Assembly: GCA_014190235.1 (NCBI GenBank)
Contig: BJGC01000018.1
Location: 1-46,657, forward strand
Source: Actinomycetes bacterium
Lineage (GTDB): Bacteria > Actinomycetota > Acidimicrobiia > Acidimicrobiales > Ilumatobacteraceae
Direction of reading: 5' to 3'
DNA length: 46,657 bases
Shown here: positions 8,476 through 16,318 of the stretch, piece after piece
Layout of the letters: each line of letters begins with the position of its first letter
Position numbering within the stretch: position 1 is the first letter of the stretch
Translations under genes and position numbers: made by a program
Notes under the pieces: model-generated
Seen by the model: the letters and a program-made list of their open reading frames with translations, nothing else
Database searches by the model: none
Told to the model about the DNA's origin: nothing

Positions 8476-10166
8476 ACGTTAATTTGACTCCGTACGTAAA
8501 GGCAAATGTGCTTGCAGATTGCGATGTCGCTGCAGCCAAGACTCTTATTGGGTTAGTTGAGCGTAAAGGTGATGCAGTCCCTGATCTTTTGGGCACCCTG
8601 CTATTGTGTCTAGCATTACGTGGGCCTCGGGACCGACATACATGCATTGATCTTGATCACATTTCTGATTGGCTCACACCTGAGGGTATTAAAGCGCAAC
8701 TCGAATGGCCAACTGATTCAGCAACATGGCTCGCTGCAACTAAGACGTGCCCTTTAATGTTTGGTGATCCAGGCGCTGTGACGCCACTCATTGTTGATGG
8801 TGGTCGCGTATATCTCAGTCGGTCATACGCCGAAGAAGGTGCAATTGCGGCAGTCCTTACACGCAATAATGCTCAGCATGTACACATCATTCTTGGTGGT
8901 CCAGGTACCGGAAAAACGCGCGAAGTAGCGATGAAGTTTATTGATCACTTTAGAAAGGGAGAACGTGACATCAGAATTGCACTGGCGGCACCAACTGGTA
9001 AGGCCGCTGCTCGTATGCGCGAGGTGCTATTGCGCCAGTGTGATGAAATCAAGAAATTACCAGAAGGTAAAGATGTTGATTGGGACGCAGTGAATGCAGC
9101 AATAAGTGCAGCGTTTTCGGGCACTGTGCATTCGCTGCTCGGGTTTGGCCCATCTCGTGATACGCGTTACAAATATAATGCCAATAATTTTTTGCCTTTT
9201 GACTGGGTGGTGGTTGACGAGGTATCCATGCTTCCTTCGTCGATGATGTATCGACTCGTAGACGCTTTAGATCCATCAACGGCGCTGCTCATTGTGGGTG
9301 ATCCTGATCAACTCGCAAGCGTGGATGCTGGTTCGGTTCTGGGCGACATCGCCAAGGTTGCGACAAAAAAGGGTTCCATCCTATTTCCGCAAACAAAAGT
9401 TATGCACGAACAACATCGTCTTCCAAAAGAGATCGATGGGCTTGCGCGTCTGTTGCGCCTAGAAGCCCCAGTCGATGGCCAGGTACTTGGCGACTCTCGG
9501 CATGTTGATGCAGTTATCGACTATCTGCGGACGAACAAAACTCTGATTTCGTGGATCAATCCCAATATCGATAGTGATCAACTTGCCGTGGTGCGCAACA
9601 AAGTTGTCCAACATGCTCGAGAATTGCACACAGTAGCGATGAGCAAAGATTACCAGGCTGCGCTCGACAAGCGTCAAGAGTTGCAATTGCTCTGTGCACA
9701 CCGTGAGGGCAAAACAGGGGTGAGTTATTGGAACGGGTTCGTTGATAGTCAACTCGGGCCTTACACAGAAACTCGTTGGTATTTTGGCCGCCCAGTTATG
9801 GTGACGAGCAACAACAGGTCTGTAGATCTCTATAACGGTGATGTGGGAATCATCGTGCCCGACGAAGATGGCCAGCCAGTCGGCGCATTCAGCGATGGCG
9901 GCACATTCCGCCTTGTGCCGACAATGCGCCTCGAAGACATAGACACCGTCCATGCCCTCACGATCCACAAGAGCCAAGGTTCCGAATATGACGAGGTGAT
10001 AGTCGATCTGCCAAATGAGTCGAGTCGGATTCTTACACGCGAGCTCTTTTACACTGGCATCACCCGCACTAAGCAACGACTCACAATCATTGGGTCAGAA
10101 GGGGTATTACGAAGTGCCGTGTCTCAAGCTATTCACCGCACGTCCGGCCTCGCCGTCCGAATTTGA
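8472..10166 (+). CDS. recD: Exodeoxyribonuclease V subunit alpha (RecD)
   Basis: RecD is the 5'-3' helicase subunit of RecBCD. The 564-residue protein has an N-terminal alpha-helical region that should contact RecC, then SF1B motifs: Walker A in GGPGTGKT near residues 142-149, motif Ia with AAPTGKAAARM, Walker B DEVSM near 249, motif III GDPDQLASVDAGSVLGD near 277, motif V with TIHKSQGSEYDEV near 497, and motif VI YTGITRTK near 526. Length is close to the family's usual 600. The ATG overlaps the recB stop in ATGA, confirming an operon. All helicase residues I can check are present, so the protein should be a working motor. Confidence 0.94.
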   Translation: MNVNLTPYVKANVLADCDVAAAKTLIGLVERKGDAVPDLLGTLLLCLALRGPRDRHTCIDLDHISDWLTPEGIKAQLEWPTDSATWLAATKTCPLMFGDPGAVTPLIVDGGRVYLSRSYAEEGAIAAVLTRNNAQHVHIILGGPGTGKTREVAMKFIDHFRKGERDIRIALAAPTGKAAARMREVLLRQCDEIKKLPEGKDVDWDAVNAAISAAFSGTVHSLLGFGPSRDTRYKYNANNFLPFDWVVVDEVSMLPSSMMYRLVDALDPSTALLIVGDPDQLASVDAGSVLGDIAKVATKKGSILFPQTKVMHEQHRLPKEIDGLARLLRLEAPVDGQVLGDSRHVDAVIDYLRTNKTLISWINPNIDSDQLAVVRNKVVQHARELHTVAMSKDYQAALDKRQELQLLCAHREGKTGVSYWNGFVDSQLGPYTETRWYFGRPVMVTSNNRSVDLYNGDVGIIVPDEDGQPVGAFSDGGTFRLVPTMRLEDIDTVHALTIHKSQGSEYDEVIVDLPNESSRILTRELFYTGITRTKQRLTIIGSEGVLRSAVSQAIHRTSGLAVRI

Positions 10167-10184
10167 TGTGGCGTGATAGTTTTT

Positions 10185-10215
10185 ATTTGAAGTTTTGTTG
10201 GTTTTTTCAAATAAT
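10185..10215 (+). promoter_or_regulatory. Promoter with embedded inverted repeat, possible operator
   Basis: A perfect 7-base inverted repeat, ATTTGAA at 10185-10191 and TTCAAAT at 10206-10212, has a 14-base spacer. It overlaps a possible promoter: TTGAAG at 10187-10192 and AATAAT at 10210-10215 with 17 bases between. Each arm touches one promoter box, the geometry expected of a repressor site. The -10 box ends 5 bases before the ATG at 10221. It separates the unknown pair from recD. Confidence 0.4.
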
Positions 10216-10220
10216 GAGGG

Positions 10221-10529
10221 ATGCAAGTGGCTCAAAAGAAAACAAGAAAAGTGCTTGATGTTGCCAAGAAAGTTGGCAAAAAGGCAGGCAAGAAGAGTAT
10301 TGAAGTTGCAGGGAAAGCTGCCAAAGAAGTGCGTAAAGGCACAGGCAAAGGAATCAGTGTTGTAACTGGCGCCGAGAGTTATCTAAAAAAGGCTGCATTG
10401 GTAAATGCCGAGTTGGATGTTGCAATTGCAAAGTTGGAAGATGCCTTGAAACGACGTGATCTGGATATAGAACGATTGACTCAACGTATTTCAGAACTGG
10501 AATCAACTCGCAATACCGACAAGGATTGA
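10221..10529 (+). CDS. Lys-rich histone-H1-like protein with C-terminal coiled coil, unknown function
   Basis: The 102-residue product has two parts. The first 50 residues are very basic, with runs such as AKKVGKKAGKK and about 13 lysines, and resemble the Lys/Ala repeats of histone-H1-like bacterial nucleoid proteins, so DNA or RNA binding is likely. From about residue 55 to 95 there is a heptad-like amphipathic segment (AELDVAIAKLEDALK, then IERLTQRISELES) that should form a coiled coil, giving dimers or a partner contact. Start choice is open: ATG 10221 follows a -10-like box by 5 bases, while an in-frame GTG at 10227 has GAGGG at 10216-10220 as a possible ribosome site. It begins 54 bases after recD and ends 2 bases before the next gene's ATG, so it is probably co-transcribed with that gene. 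I do not recognise a named family. Confidence 0.75.
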   Translation: MQVAQKKTRKVLDVAKKVGKKAGKKSIEVAGKAAKEVRKGTGKGISVVTGAESYLKKAALVNAELDVAIAKLEDALKRRDLDIERLTQRISELESTRNTDKD

Positions 10530-10531
10530 CG

Positions 10532-11593
10532 ATGGTAAGAACCAAAGCACTCAGAGTCGGTCAAGATATCGAAGAGTCCATTTTGAACGATCGCTTGTCA
10601 CTAGCCAGTCGACTGACTGCACTTGCTGACAGTGCTTCGGGCTATAGGTCCGCAAAGTCACCTCTATGGGATGGAACCGTGCCAATCGCTGTGGCTGGCG
10701 TTATGGATGCACTTCGTTTCAGCAAAGTTGATGTATCGCTGGGTGGAAGTGATGTAACCCACCAAGAGTTTGTTGATGCTCTGAATAGAACTCACGTTGA
10801 CCCTCAAACCTTGCAAGATCATGTGGTCGAACGAGCCAGAGGTGGTTTCATTGCCGTTCGAGGAGCCTATTTTGAAAACCACTTAGTCGAAGGAATTCGA
10901 AATAGGACGATTCCTCTGCCCAAAGGGGTGGATCATGTGCAATTGAATTCGTTTACTCATCCTGGAAGCGATTTAACGATGTTCGGCGACCACGGCCAAG
11001 TGATTGTTGAGGCAAACGCAAAGGCAGCATCATCAGCCGCAGTGATACTCGAACACTTTGAGCGTTATCCTGACGTGCCGGTGGTGTATGCGACAACAGA
11101 AGCAGCGCAGGATGCTGCTCGTCATGGAATTCGCGTAATCGGATCTGGGACAAAATCTTTCATTCTCGATGGTCATCCAACTGTCATTGATATTGGTGAA
11201 ACTGCGGCATCATACGATCAGCAACTACATGCACTTGCATCTGGTCATCATGAATCATTTCTGCATTTCTTTGGTACGCATGATCTATTAAGTCATATTC
11301 CATGGATAAGCGGTGGAGTGATTGCATTTCGAATGTTTAGGCGTTATCAAGCGGGGATGGAGCGTGCAGATAATCTTCAGCAATTAGGCCGTGAGAGCGC
11401 ACGCTCAGCATCTGCATTGGCAGTTGGAGGTATATTGCAACACGCAGGAGTGCCTATTCCGGTCACAGTTATCGGCACATTGTGTGCTGCGTCAGCTGCT
11501 CAAGGCGCATTTGATGTTCGCGATAGTTGGAGCATGCTGTCAGCACAAGAGACTCTTATTTCTCAAAGAGCCCAGTCTCTTTTGCTGCTGTAA
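10532..11593 (+). CDS. Unknown protein with possible PD-(D/E)XK-like core and hydrophobic C-terminal region
   Basis: I do not recognise this 353-residue protein. ATG 10532 is preferred over TTG 10526 because AAGGA at 10521-10525 sits 6 bases before it. The middle has an arrangement reminiscent of a PD-(D/E)XK nuclease core: a helix with FENHLVEGI (Glu115), then LNSFTHPGSDLTMFG (Asp147), then QVIVEANAK (Glu160, Lys164), then a helix and the strand PDVPVVYATTE. The usual ExK or QxK is spaced as ExxxK, so activity is doubtful. Residues 253-270 and about 294-325 are hydrophobic and rich in Gly and Ala (SALAVGGILQ, VTVIGTLCAASAAQGA), suggesting membrane contact. It is coupled to the Lys-rich coiled-coil gene just upstream and lies directly after recBCD. 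The nuclease-like fold is inference only. Confidence 0.75.
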   Translation: MVRTKALRVGQDIEESILNDRLSLASRLTALADSASGYRSAKSPLWDGTVPIAVAGVMDALRFSKVDVSLGGSDVTHQEFVDALNRTHVDPQTLQDHVVERARGGFIAVRGAYFENHLVEGIRNRTIPLPKGVDHVQLNSFTHPGSDLTMFGDHGQVIVEANAKAASSAAVILEHFERYPDVPVVYATTEAAQDAARHGIRVIGSGTKSFILDGHPTVIDIGETAASYDQQLHALASGHHESFLHFFGTHDLLSHIPWISGGVIAFRMFRRYQAGMERADNLQQLGRESARSASALAVGGILQHAGVPIPVTVIGTLCAASAAQGAFDVRDSWSMLSAQETLISQRAQSLLLL

Positions 11594-11628
11594 AAGTTAA
11601 AAGTTTGGGCTCTTTGTTCCCATTTTGA

Positions 11629-11986
11629 TCAGTCGTCACGAATGCTGAAATACTTGAAGTAGTGCAGGGAGTCCTGTTGGCTGTGGCCCGCACTGGTCAT
11701 CTCATCGCACTAAAGTTGTTATCGGTGGCGCCTGCACGGGAAACAGATGCTATAGGCTTGAGAAATCTTGCCACTATCGCCACGCAAGACGAGTAGAACC
11801 TGGCAAGCGAGGCAATCGTACAAATCCAAGGACGTGCTTTTGTCAGGGGACGTCGACTTGACGCTGAATTACTCACACTTCGCAATGCCATGCTCTGAAG
11901 CAAAGATTCACACCATCTTTGAGGGCACCTCAGAGATCCAGCAGCTGGTGATTGCCCGTGCAATCTCTGGCCTGCGCATCGAGTAA
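11629..11986 (+). pseudogene. Acyl-CoA dehydrogenase 3' relic
   Basis: The end of this stretch (to the TAA at 11984-11986) encodes SEAKIHTIFEGTSEIQQLVI and then ARAISGLRIE, a clear acyl-CoA dehydrogenase C-terminus. Just upstream, in another frame, EAIVQIQGRAFVRG matches the preceding conserved segment (usually AVQIhGGyGf.rE), so at least one frameshift lies near 11890. That second frame has an in-frame TAG at 11794-11796, and upstream of it a hydrophobic run (ILEVVQGVLLAVARTG) of doubtful origin. The catalytic and FAD-binding parts are missing. The rest of the gap up to 12126 (11987-12126) holds nothing I can identify. The relic is unrelated in position to the intact acyl-CoA dehydrogenase at 29843. 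Confidence 0.7.
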
Positions 11987-12126
11987 AATAACCAATGAAA
12001 ATGTGCTTTTTTGCACTTCGTTGATGAAAGAGCTGATCGGTGGCTCGAAAGGGCCGTAGGATAGATCTGATTTTAGCCCCCCAGCATGTATCGAATTAAT
12101 AGTGCTTACGCATGGCCGACAAGCCG

Positions 12127-12273
12127 TTACCGGGCTGATTGGCGGCAGCGGTCACTGCAATAGCGAACATTTTCCCAATCCCGCGCCCATTTCTTTCTCC
12201 ACTCAAACTCTTTTGCGCATCCGATGCAGACTTTTGGAGCGAATCCATTCTTTATTCGTGGCACACGAGACAT
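12127..12273 (-). CDS. DUF2256 zinc-ribbon-like small protein
   Basis: The 48-residue product contains [18 protein letters not shown], then YCSDRCR, the hallmark of DUF2256, a short protein with four cysteines (CxxC ... CxxxC) that probably bind a metal. DUF2256 genes are often beside or fused to FeS-type photolyase/cryptochrome genes, and here the gene is divergent from one, with 48 bases between starts. Its biochemical role is unknown; a link to photolyase assembly or light response is inferred from that association. ATG 12273 is preferred because the family begins close to this point; an in-frame GTG lies three codons upstream. No good Shine-Dalgarno is visible. Confidence 0.8.
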   Translation of the reverse strand: MSRVPRIKNGFAPKVCIGCAKEFEWRKKWARDWENVRYCSDRCRQSAR

Positions 12274-12321
12274 ACTTAGCACAATATTCACATCTGAGAC
12301 AGATGCCCATACTATGAGGCA

Positions 12322-13818
12322 GTGAATTTGCACACAGTTTGGGTTTTTGGTGATCAGCTGAATCGAAAAATAGGTGCACTGGGCCAAGCCAAGCCGAGCA
12401 CTCATCGTGTGCTGATGATCGAGTCACGCGCCAAGATCACATCGCGGCGATGGCACGTGCAGCGAGCACATTTTATCGTCACGTCGATGCGGCGTTTCGC
12501 CGGTGAGTTGCGAGATGCTGGTTTTGAAGTTGATTACCGTTTTGCTGATTCAATGCGAGAGGGTGTGCAGTTACATATTGATGAATTTACTCCACAGCAA
12601 ATTTTGACAACAGAACCGAATAGTTTTGCTGCACGCACACTTGTATCAAAATTGGGTGTGCAGTCAGTAAAATCAAATCAGTTTCTCTGCCATCCTGAGT
12701 TGTATCAAAGTTTCCTGAACTCGCGTAAGACAATCAAGATGGAAGATTTTTACCGCTGGCAACGACGGAGACTTGACGTCTTAATGGATGGCGACGAACC
12801 TGTTGGCGGGCGTTGGAATTTTGATGATGAGAATCGTCAAGGTCCTCCGAAGACCGAACGTGATCGTTGGCCAAAACCAGAACCGGTTGTGCTGGATGCG
12901 TTAGATGCTCAAGTTCTTGCTGATGTGTCCGCTAATTCGTGGGGCGCTTTACCAACCGGTCAGTGGGCGACGTCGCGAGCGGGTGCACTACGTCGAATGA
13001 AGTATTTTATGAAAAATATTTTGCCGATGTTTGGCGAACATGAAGATGCAATGCTTGCATCAAATTGGCATCTCGCACATTCGTTGCTTTCGCCGTATCT
13101 CAATATTGGTCTGCTACTGCCTGAAGAAGTTTTGGATGCTGCAGTAAAAGAATTCGAGTTAGGAAGTGTGCCAATCAATAGCGCAGAAGGTTTTATCCGC
13201 CAAATCATTGGCTGGCGTGAATATATCTGGAATTGTTATTGGCAGTGGATGCCTGACTATGCAGAGTTGAACTCGCTAAATGCATCCCGCGACTTGCCCA
13301 AACTATTCACAAAACGTGATGCGACTTCAATGAACTGTATGAAGTCCGTATTGGATGGCGTCTATCAACGGTCATATGCCCATCACATTGAGCGTTTGAT
13401 GATTCTTGGCAATTTTGCTCTGATCGCAGGAATCAATCCACAGCAATTGACACAATGGATGTGGAACAGTTTCATAGATGCAGCAGAGTGGGTGATGGTG
13501 CCCAACGTGGTGGGTATGTCTCAGTACGCCGACGGTGGCTTGTTGGCGACGAAGCCCTATGCGAGCGGTGGGGCCTACATCGATCGGATGAGTGATCATT
13601 GCAAGGGTTGTGCCTACGACCGCAAGAAACGGGTCGGTGAGAATGCATGCCCGTTCACAGTTCTGTATTGGGACTTTTTCCTTCGCCACGAGCAACGATT
13701 CGTGAAAAACCCACGTGTGGCTCGTCAGGTACGCGCAGCCCAACAATTAGCCGATCGGGAAGAGGTTCGTGCTACGGCTGTCACAATTGTGACACGACTA
13801 GAGCGCGGCGATTTATAA
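12322..13818 (+). CDS. phrB: FeS-type (FeS-BCP, PhrB-like) DNA photolyase / cryptochrome
   Basis: The 498-residue product belongs to the deoxyribodipyrimidine photolyase-related group (FeS-BCP), flavoproteins with a [4Fe-4S] cluster that repair (6-4) photoproducts in the studied Agrobacterium PhrB. The N-terminus WVFGDQLN is typical. Cys339, Cys427, Cys430 and Cys443 are spaced 88, 3 and 13 residues apart, the same spacing as the cluster ligands of Agrobacterium PhrB (350, 438, 441, 454). The FAD-binding region contains [13 protein letters not shown], which carries the conserved His-His. Length is typical. The GTG start at 12322 has GAGG four bases upstream. It is divergent from a DUF2256 gene. 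A photolyase role is very likely, and the substrate (6-4) is inferred from family. Confidence 0.93.
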   Translation: MNLHTVWVFGDQLNRKIGALGQAKPSTHRVLMIESRAKITSRRWHVQRAHFIVTSMRRFAGELRDAGFEVDYRFADSMREGVQLHIDEFTPQQILTTEPNSFAARTLVSKLGVQSVKSNQFLCHPELYQSFLNSRKTIKMEDFYRWQRRRLDVLMDGDEPVGGRWNFDDENRQGPPKTERDRWPKPEPVVLDALDAQVLADVSANSWGALPTGQWATSRAGALRRMKYFMKNILPMFGEHEDAMLASNWHLAHSLLSPYLNIGLLLPEEVLDAAVKEFELGSVPINSAEGFIRQIIGWREYIWNCYWQWMPDYAELNSLNASRDLPKLFTKRDATSMNCMKSVLDGVYQRSYAHHIERLMILGNFALIAGINPQQLTQWMWNSFIDAAEWVMVPNVVGMSQYADGGLLATKPYASGGAYIDRMSDHCKGCAYDRKKRVGENACPFTVLYWDFFLRHEQRFVKNPRVARQVRAAQQLADREEVRATAVTIVTRLERGDL

Positions 13819-13865
13819 TTTTGGAGCAAAACAAGACGCCTCCAGAGAAGCCTGTTATTGTGGCG

Positions 13866-13891
13866 TTGGTCGACTCAACAGTGTCGACAAA
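13866..13891 (+). promoter_or_regulatory. Inverted repeat before small membrane protein gene
   Basis: TTGGTCGAC (13866-13874) and GTCGACAAA (13883-13891) form an inverted repeat with 8 of 9 arm positions matching and an 8-base spacer. It lies just upstream of the AAAGGA ribosome site (13894-13899). It could be an operator or an RNA hairpin in the leader that affects translation of the gene at 13904. Confidence 0.45.
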
Positions 13892-13903
13892 CGAAAGGAC
13901 ATC

Positions 13904-14125
13904 ATGTTACGCAAACTTAAGGCACTCGGATTTAGTGCCAATCTCTCGTATGCACTTGGCTTTTTATCAGTAATTATGAGCATCATCGTCTGGTTCACTC
14001 AGGGTGGAACAGATGCCGGCGAAGCAGGCGCTGCAGGTGAACGATTTGGCATTTTTGTTGGCCTCTGGGCTCCAACATTCATGGCAATCGGTAATGGAAT
14101 CGATAACTTGCCAGAAAACAAGTAA
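13904..14125 (+). CDS. Small membrane protein, unknown function
   Basis: This 73-residue protein has two predicted membrane helices: about residues 15-32 (LSYALGFLSVIMSIIVWF) and about 48-64 (FGIFVGLWAPTFMAIGNGI), joined by a Gly/Ala-rich acidic loop (GGTDAGEAGAAGE). A basic N-terminus (MLRKLK) suggests it starts inside the cell. The ribosome site AAAGGA at 13894-13899 supports ATG 13904. It lies 85 bases after the photolyase gene and may be on a separate transcript because an inverted repeat precedes it. I know no named family; similar small two-helix proteins occur in actinobacteria. Confidence 0.75.
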   Translation: MLRKLKALGFSANLSYALGFLSVIMSIIVWFTQGGTDAGEAGAAGERFGIFVGLWAPTFMAIGNGIDNLPENK

Positions 14126-14129
14126 TTCG

Positions 14130-14150
14130 AACTCGAAAAATTCTCGAGTT
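14130..14150. terminator. Possible transcription-ending hairpin
   Basis: AACTCGA (14130-14136) and TCGAGTT (14144-14150) form a 7-base stem with a 7-base loop just after the small membrane protein gene. There is no T-run downstream on the plus strand, so it would be a weak intrinsic terminator or an RNA-stabilising hairpin. It also overlaps the stop of the small minus-strand ORF. Confidence 0.35.
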
Positions 14151-14235
14151 ACAAACGCAATAGGCTCGCGATAAAAACCGTGAGCACAATAATGGCGGTG
14201 GCTAAAGGTGCAACGTATCGCTCAAGTTGTCTCAT
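14149..14235 (-). CDS. Candidate 28-residue single-helix membrane peptide
   Basis: A minus-strand ORF from ATG 14235 to TAA encodes a 28-residue peptide with a charged N-terminus (MRQLERY) and a hydrophobic segment PLATAIIVLTVFIASLLRL that would span a membrane. An in-frame stop lies four codons upstream, so ATG 14235 is the only likely start. No good Shine-Dalgarno is close; AGGAG lies more than 15 bases upstream. It is convergent with the small membrane protein gene. It may be a real small peptide, but chance cannot be excluded at this length. Confidence 0.3.
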   Translation of the reverse strand: MRQLERYVAPLATAIIVLTVFIASLLRL

Positions 14236-14312
14236 GCCTGAAAACTAACAGATTTCTCCTGGGAGTCTGAGATTGTCCACTTTTTATTGAGATCAGGTGC
14301 AGTCAATGTCGC

Positions 14313-15398
14313 TCAGAATGATGAGAGATCGTATTCAGATATCAGGACAGGTCGCCGCTCATCAATTGATTTGTGTGCAGCGGCCCCAATGACGACAGAC
14401 CACAGACCATCCGCCACAGTAACTTCTGGTGCTTTGTTGCGTAAGACTGCATCCACGAAACGTTTGCATTCGATGTAGCTTGCTCCAAAGTGAAAACCCA
14501 TATGCGTCACGTCAGAGTCGACGGGAACTTCAATTTCGTGGACAGAATGCGAGGCCCTTTGGCCAAGAAAAATTTTGCCGTTTCCGGGAATGAAGGCCTC
14601 AATTTTTCCGGTATCCCCGACGACAGTGATTTCTTGTTCATGCTGCCCACCTTCTGCGAACATCGAGAGATCAAGCATGGTTCGCACTCCGTTGGCATAT
14701 TCGGTAATGACATAGGCGTTGTCAAGAATGTCGCTCGGTCCTGCGTCGTAGATCTCGTCAAGGTGGTTGACGTCTTGACCACCGCTTGCCAACACACGCA
14801 CGGGACGGGAGCCGACTGCAAGATTCATCAAGTCAAAAAAATGGCAGCATTTTTCAACGAGTGTGCCCCCCGTGTTTTTTGAGAAGCGATTCCAATTATC
14901 AACTTTGACGAGAAAAGGGAATCGGTGCTCACGGATAGACATCATTTTCAGATTGCCAACTGCTCCACTGCGGAGTTGATGTAATAAGCCCGCAACTGGA
15001 GCCATATAACGATATTCAAGCCCAACCCAGGTGATAGCAGAACGTTTTTCTTGGGCGTGAACAATCGAGATGCAGTCAGCCACTGTGGTGCACATTGGTT
15101 TTTCTACCATCACCGGAATATCGGTCTCAAAAATGTCGTCGAGGAGTGCCTTATGTGTGAAGTTGGGAGTCGCCACAAGAACGGCATCAATAAGTCCACT
15201 GTTGAGTAAATCTTGGTGGTCAGCGAATGTCGTAACAGGTGAGGCAGAGTCTTTGAGCGTGTGCTGGGCCCACTCGCGTTGTTGTTCGTGTATGTCGCTG
15301 ATTGCCGTAATTGTGACTTCAGGGATCCCGATGAGGTTGCGAAGGTGCTCGCAACCCATCATCCCGGTTCCGATGACCCCGACGCGCAACTGTGACAT
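14313..15398 (-). CDS. Gfo/Idh/MocA family oxidoreductase
   Basis: The 361-residue product has an N-terminal Rossmann fold with VGVIGTGMMG at residues 6-15 and then the EKPM motif that is the hallmark of this family, followed by the GFO/IDH/MocA C-terminal beta-sheet domain. These enzymes use NAD(P) to oxidise or reduce sugars, inositols, cyclitols or other polyols. The substrate cannot be told from sequence. The gene begins 10 bases after an alpha/beta hydrolase gene on the same strand, so the two are probably co-transcribed. No strong ribosome site is visible before the ATG. Confidence 0.88.
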   Translation of the reverse strand: MSQLRVGVIGTGMMGCEHLRNLIGIPEVTITAISDIHEQQREWAQHTLKDSASPVTTFADHQDLLNSGLIDAVLVATPNFTHKALLDDIFETDIPVMVEKPMCTTVADCISIVHAQEKRSAITWVGLEYRYMAPVAGLLHQLRSGAVGNLKMMSIREHRFPFLVKVDNWNRFSKNTGGTLVEKCCHFFDLMNLAVGSRPVRVLASGGQDVNHLDEIYDAGPSDILDNAYVITEYANGVRTMLDLSMFAEGGQHEQEITVVGDTGKIEAFIPGNGKIFLGQRASHSVHEIEVPVDSDVTHMGFHFGASYIECKRFVDAVLRNKAPEVTVADGLWSVVIGAAAHKSIDERRPVLISEYDLSSF

Positions 15399-15408
15399 AT
15401 ATAAGAGG

Positions 15409-16152
15409 TTACGCCACGGGCGTTGTTGATTCGTTGCGAGCGAGCGATTCTAAAATGTCAGCAGTACGAGAAACCATTGAGACAAACGGTGAGTGATCAG
15501 TGTCGAGCACGATGACTGAGTCACAATTGGCAGATAAGACCTTTTGCAGTTGGGGGTGGACGGCGTTGTCGCGCAGACACATCACATATGTTGACGAGAT
15601 CTGGGACTGACGAACACCAATAATTTCTTGAAAGAAATTATTATTTGGTTGTGGAGACAGACGAGCCACCGCTGCATCAGCGACTGCATCGGTGCAGCAA
15701 CCATAGAAAGCATCTTTGGCAAGTTCTGGAATGATGAGAAGATTTCCGTCGTCAGTCGGAGTAATAGCCGCGCCAAGTGCTGTCTTGTTGGTATCAAGAG
15801 TCATCTGAGACATGACGCTTTGTCCAGTTTGTGGAACGAACGCGGCGATGTAGACCAAGTGAGAAACTAAAGAGTTATGCACGACAGCCTGAGCAATGAC
15901 GGCACCACCATAACTATGACCAACGAGCACTACTTGATCTATGCCGCGAGAGCGCAAAACATCAAGAGTGTCAATCACGCACTGAGCGTCACCGTATAAA
16001 TCTGTGAGTGGCGCAGTGGATGCACCGTGACCCGGCAAGTCAATAGCAGTACTTGACACTCCGCGTTGGTCGAGTTCGCGTTGCAGCGATGCAAAGCACC
16101 ATGCCCCGTGCCATGCCCCGTGAACCAAGACGATGTGTCGGGCGGAGGTCAT
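15409..16152 (-). CDS. Alpha/beta hydrolase (esterase family)
   Basis: The 247-residue protein has IVLVHGAWHGAWCF near residues 7-20 (oxyanion-hole region), nucleophile elbow GHSYGG near residue 79-84, and a late catalytic histidine in DTDHSPFV near 224. The HGAWHGAW start is typical of the methylesterase/EstC-type group (plant methyl esterase-like and pyrethroid-hydrolase relatives). It should hydrolyse a small ester in the cytoplasm; the substrate is unknown. It shares a divergent region of about 166 bases with the BVMO-esterase gene and sits upstream of the Gfo/Idh/MocA gene in the same operon. Confidence 0.87.
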   Translation of the reverse strand: MTSARHIVLVHGAWHGAWCFASLQRELDQRGVSSTAIDLPGHGASTAPLTDLYGDAQCVIDTLDVLRSRGIDQVVLVGHSYGGAVIAQAVVHNSLVSHLVYIAAFVPQTGQSVMSQMTLDTNKTALGAAITPTDDGNLLIIPELAKDAFYGCCTDAVADAAVARLSPQPNNNFFQEIIGVRQSQISSTYVMCLRDNAVHPQLQKVLSANCDSVIVLDTDHSPFVSMVSRTADILESLARNESTTPVA

Positions 16153-16318
16153 GCCACATCATGACGGAGGGGCTTTGACGTTGACGAGTCGGGAAATGCA
16201 GCACATAGCCACTCGTTTTGGCACGATGGTGTGATCCGACATGGCAGATTCTGGGTAGACCTGAGATACTGGTAAAGAAGGATAAAAAGAAATAACCGAA
16301 GGATTGGGGAGCGGGGCG

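Noticed and set aside
9459-10076. Long minus-strand open frame (205 residues) inside recD
   Set aside because: It lies wholly antisense to strong helicase motifs, has no recognisable domain, and looks like a shadow of the recD reading frame.
12003-12016. Short hairpin GTGC with T6 loop and GCAC
   Set aside because: The stem has only four base pairs and no following T-run, so it is not a convincing terminator.
14313-15398. Inositol dehydrogenase assignment for the Gfo/Idh/MocA gene
   Set aside because: The family motifs are clear, but nothing around the gene (no inositol catabolism genes) supports a specific substrate.
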